A DNA stretch of 7,119 nucleotides, taken from NCBI GenBank assembly GCA_003221075.1, contig QHUF01000071.1:1-7119 (forward strand), in the 5' to 3' direction. Both the position numbers and the translations under genes were made by a program. Each line of letters begins with the position of its first letter. The stretch's first letter is position 1. The DNA is from Gemmatimonadota bacterium (GTDB lineage Bacteria > Gemmatimonadota > Gemmatimonadetes > Gemmatimonadales > GWC2-71-9). Below, in pieces: positions 5,665 to 7,119 of the stretch. Below the pieces are notes generated by a model. That model had not been told where the DNA came from. It did not search any database and worked only from the letters and a program-made list of their open reading frames with translations.

Positions 5665-6564
5665 ATGCCGGAGCTCCCCGACATCACGATATACCTGGAA
5701 GCGCTCGCCCCCCGCATCGTCGGCCAGCCGCTCGAGCGTGCCCGCATCGTCAGTCCTTCGCTGCTCCGCACCGTTGACCCGCCCCTGAACGCGGCGGAAG
5801 GCCGCAACGTCGTGGGACTGCGGCGCTTGGGAAAGCGGATCGTGTGGGAGATGGAGGGGAACACCTTCCTCGTCTTCCATCTGATGATCGCCGGGCGGTT
5901 CAAGTGGCGGCCCGAAGGAACGAAGTCTCCAGCCAAGGTCGGCCTCGCGTCGTTCGACTTTCCAACCGGCACGCTGCTCCTCACCGAAGCGAGCTCGAAA
6001 AAGCGGGCATCGCTGTACGTGGTCGCGGGGGAATCTGCACTGAAGCAACACGACCCCGGCGGTCTCGATGTGCTCAACTCCGACGTCTCAACGTTTGGGG
6101 AGCGGCTGCAATCCGAGTCGCACACGCTCAAGCGCGCACTCACCGATCCCCATTTGTTCGATGGGATTGGCAACTGGCTGTCGGATGAGATTCTCCACGC
6201 CGCAAAGCTCTCGCCATTTCTGCTGACCGGGAAACTGAGAGACGCGGAGATCGACCGCCTGCATGCGGCAACACGACAGACTGTGCGCCTCTGGATCGAG
6301 AAGCTGCGCGCCGAGGCCGGGGAAAAATTCCCGGAGAAGGTGAGCGCGTTCATGGAAGGAATGGCGGTGCACGGCCGCTACAAGCAGCCCTGCCCCGTCT
6401 GCGGCTCACCGGTACAGCGCATCCGTTACGCGGCCAATGAAGCGAACTACTGTGCGACCTGTCAGACGGGCGGCCGCGTGCTCGCCGATCGGTCGCTGTC
6501 GCGCTTACTCAAAGCCGACTGGCCGCGATCGCTCGAGGAATGGGAGGCGAAGCTCGGGCGATGA
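5665..6564 (+). CDS. Fpg/Nei family DNA glycosylase/AP lyase (formamidopyrimidine-DNA glycosylase-like)
   Basis: A 299-residue base-excision repair enzyme that would remove oxidised bases and cleave the abasic site. After Met removal the N-terminus is P2-E3 (MPELPDI), the Schiff-base nucleophile and acid of the family, which fixes the start at 5665. K57 (RRLGKRIV) matches the conserved lysine of E. coli Fpg. The helix-two-turn-helix has DGIGNWLSDEIL with N170. The C-terminal zinc finger has C243-x2-C246 and C263-x2-C266. The finger hairpin reads NEANYC where Fpg enzymes have an arginine five residues before the third cysteine (here N258), followed by CQTGGRVLADRSLSRLL. This marks a diverged Fpg-like subgroup, so the exact substrate (8-oxoguanine or oxidised pyrimidines) is uncertain and no mutM symbol is given. 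GGAGG (5659-5663) is only 1 nt from the ATG. The stop overlaps the next gene as ATGA. Confidence 0.92.
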   Translation: MPELPDITIYLEALAPRIVGQPLERARIVSPSLLRTVDPPLNAAEGRNVVGLRRLGKRIVWEMEGNTFLVFHLMIAGRFKWRPEGTKSPAKVGLASFDFPTGTLLLTEASSKKRASLYVVAGESALKQHDPGGLDVLNSDVSTFGERLQSESHTLKRALTDPHLFDGIGNWLSDEILHAAKLSPFLLTGKLRDAEIDRLHAATRQTVRLWIEKLRAEAGEKFPEKVSAFMEGMAVHGRYKQPCPVCGSPVQRIRYAANEANYCATCQTGGRVLADRSLSRLLKADWPRSLEEWEAKLGR

Positions 6565-7103
6565 AGATCCGCCGCGCGCTCGCCGCCGACGCGGAAGCTG
6601 TCGGACGCATTCACGTCGAATCGTGGAACGTCGCCTACCGGGGCATCATGCCGGACGACGTCATCGCGCGAACCGACCTCGCCTATCGAACGCAGTTCTG
6701 GGCGGAGCGGATCGCCGATCCGGATTGGCCCGTATTCCTGATCGAGGAGCAGGGTGAAGCCGTGGCGTTCTGTCAGATGATCCCTACCAGGGATGCCGAC
6801 GATGACGCCGCGCGCGTCGGCCACATCACGTCGCTGCACGTGCTGCCGCAGCTGCGCGGCCGCGGCTACGGCCGCATGCTCATCGACCAAGTGTTCGCGG
6901 AATTTCAACGCCGCGGATTCGCCGAAGTGACGCTCTGGGTCCTCGAAGAGAACCGGAATGCCCGGCGGTTTTATGAGAAGTTCGGGTTCCGTCTGGATGG
7001 CGGAAGTCGCAGAAACTCTCGGACAAATGTCCCCGAGGTACGGTATCGGATCGGTTTGAACCGTGCCCTGAAGGGCCGGCTCGGCAAAGACACACGTCCT
7101 TAA
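6561..7103 (+). CDS. GNAT family N-acetyltransferase
   Basis: A 180-residue protein of the Gcn5-related acetyltransferase fold, which transfers acetyl from acetyl-CoA to an amine. The N-terminus (MKIRRALAADAEAVGRIHVESW) is the typical first strand and helix of small-molecule GNATs. The acetyl-CoA pyrophosphate loop is at about residues 94-109 (SLHVLPQLRGRGYGRMLI; R/Q-x-x-G-x-G type), and motif B is at about 126-144 (LWVLEENRNARRFYEKFGF). The substrate cannot be told; the sequence resembles the general RimI/PhnO-like group rather than a known resistance enzyme. The ATG at 6561 overlaps the glycosylase stop by 4 nt; an in-frame ATG at 6540 would add 7 residues that do not fit the family start. 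The last 25 or so residues are basic and beyond the fold. Confidence 0.9.
   Translation: MKIRRALAADAEAVGRIHVESWNVAYRGIMPDDVIARTDLAYRTQFWAERIADPDWPVFLIEEQGEAVAFCQMIPTRDADDDAARVGHITSLHVLPQLRGRGYGRMLIDQVFAEFQRRGFAEVTLWVLEENRNARRFYEKFGFRLDGGSRRNSRTNVPEVRYRIGLNRALKGRLGKDTRP
7021..7076 (+). repeat. Three short inverted repeats in the end of the acetyltransferase gene
   Basis: Three unrelated small palindromic elements occur close together: GGACA-AA-TGTCC (7021-7032), CGGTT-TG-AACCG (7052-7063) and GCCC-TGAA-GGGC (7065-7076). All lie within codons for the last part of the protein, so they may simply be coincidence in GC-rich DNA. Together with the palindrome at the stop codon they could make the 3' end of the message structured. 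Confidence 0.4.
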
Positions 7104-7108
7104 GGACG
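7095..7108. repeat. Perfect 14-nt palindrome spanning the acetyltransferase stop codon
   Basis: CGTCCTTAAGGACG is a perfect palindrome centred on the TAA stop (7101-7103). As RNA it could form a 5-bp GC-rich stem with a UUAA loop. No T-tract follows in the 11 nt left in the window, so a Rho-independent terminator is not demonstrated; it might also be a protein-binding site or chance. The remaining bases to 7119 show nothing else. Confidence 0.45.
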
Positions 7109-7119
7109 CGCGCAGTGGC

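Noticed and set aside
5535..6353. A 272-codon minus-strand frame across the M16/glycosylase junction
   Set aside because: It is Ser/Arg-rich, has no motifs and lies opposite the glycosylase with intact catalytic and structural residues.

Overview
The window is GC-rich DNA with tightly packed genes, several 4-nt ATGA stop/start overlaps and exported proteins. This suggests a Gram-negative soil or sediment-type bacterium. The style (ECF sigma factors, paired M16 peptidases with AQ-type signal peptides) recalls Gemmatimonadota or Acidobacteriota, but no marker gene here fixes the phylum, so this is an inference.

Left part (1-1264, minus strand): a compact three-gene unit read right to left. It encodes an ECF-type RNA polymerase sigma factor (1264-764), a membrane-anchored zinc-finger anti-sigma factor (767-372) and an exported protein of unknown function (388 to beyond position 1). 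Consecutive genes overlap by 4 and 17 nt and each downstream gene has a good ribosome binding site, so they are almost certainly co-translated. The likely logic is that the anti-sigma factor holds the sigma factor at the membrane and releases it on an envelope signal. The third protein could be part of the sensing or response side.

A 43-nt AT-richer gap (1265-1307) separates this unit from a plus-strand run.

Right part (1308-7103, plus strand): five genes with gaps of at most 21 nt or ATGA overlaps. They are (i) a YitJ-type fusion of homocysteine S-methyltransferase and methylenetetrahydrofolate reductase; (ii) and (iii) a pair of exported M16 peptidase subunits, the first with the zinc site HxxEH...E and the second lacking zinc ligands but carrying the substrate-binding R/Y pair, as in known M16B heterodimers; (iv) an Fpg/Nei-family DNA glycosylase; (v) a GNAT acetyltransferase. 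Fusion, peptidase and repair genes share no obvious pathway, so this looks like a housekeeping-type transcription unit rather than a dedicated system.

The most notable irregularities are in the M16 pair. Both subunits stop short of the usual C-terminal end. In the second, a stretch that reads like the missing terminus (LQYAYLGDTTRMKGRW, then stop) is still present in another frame at 5607-5657, so a frameshift or small deletion has altered the end. I saw no CRISPR array, tRNA, rRNA, insertion sequence or clear novel defence system.
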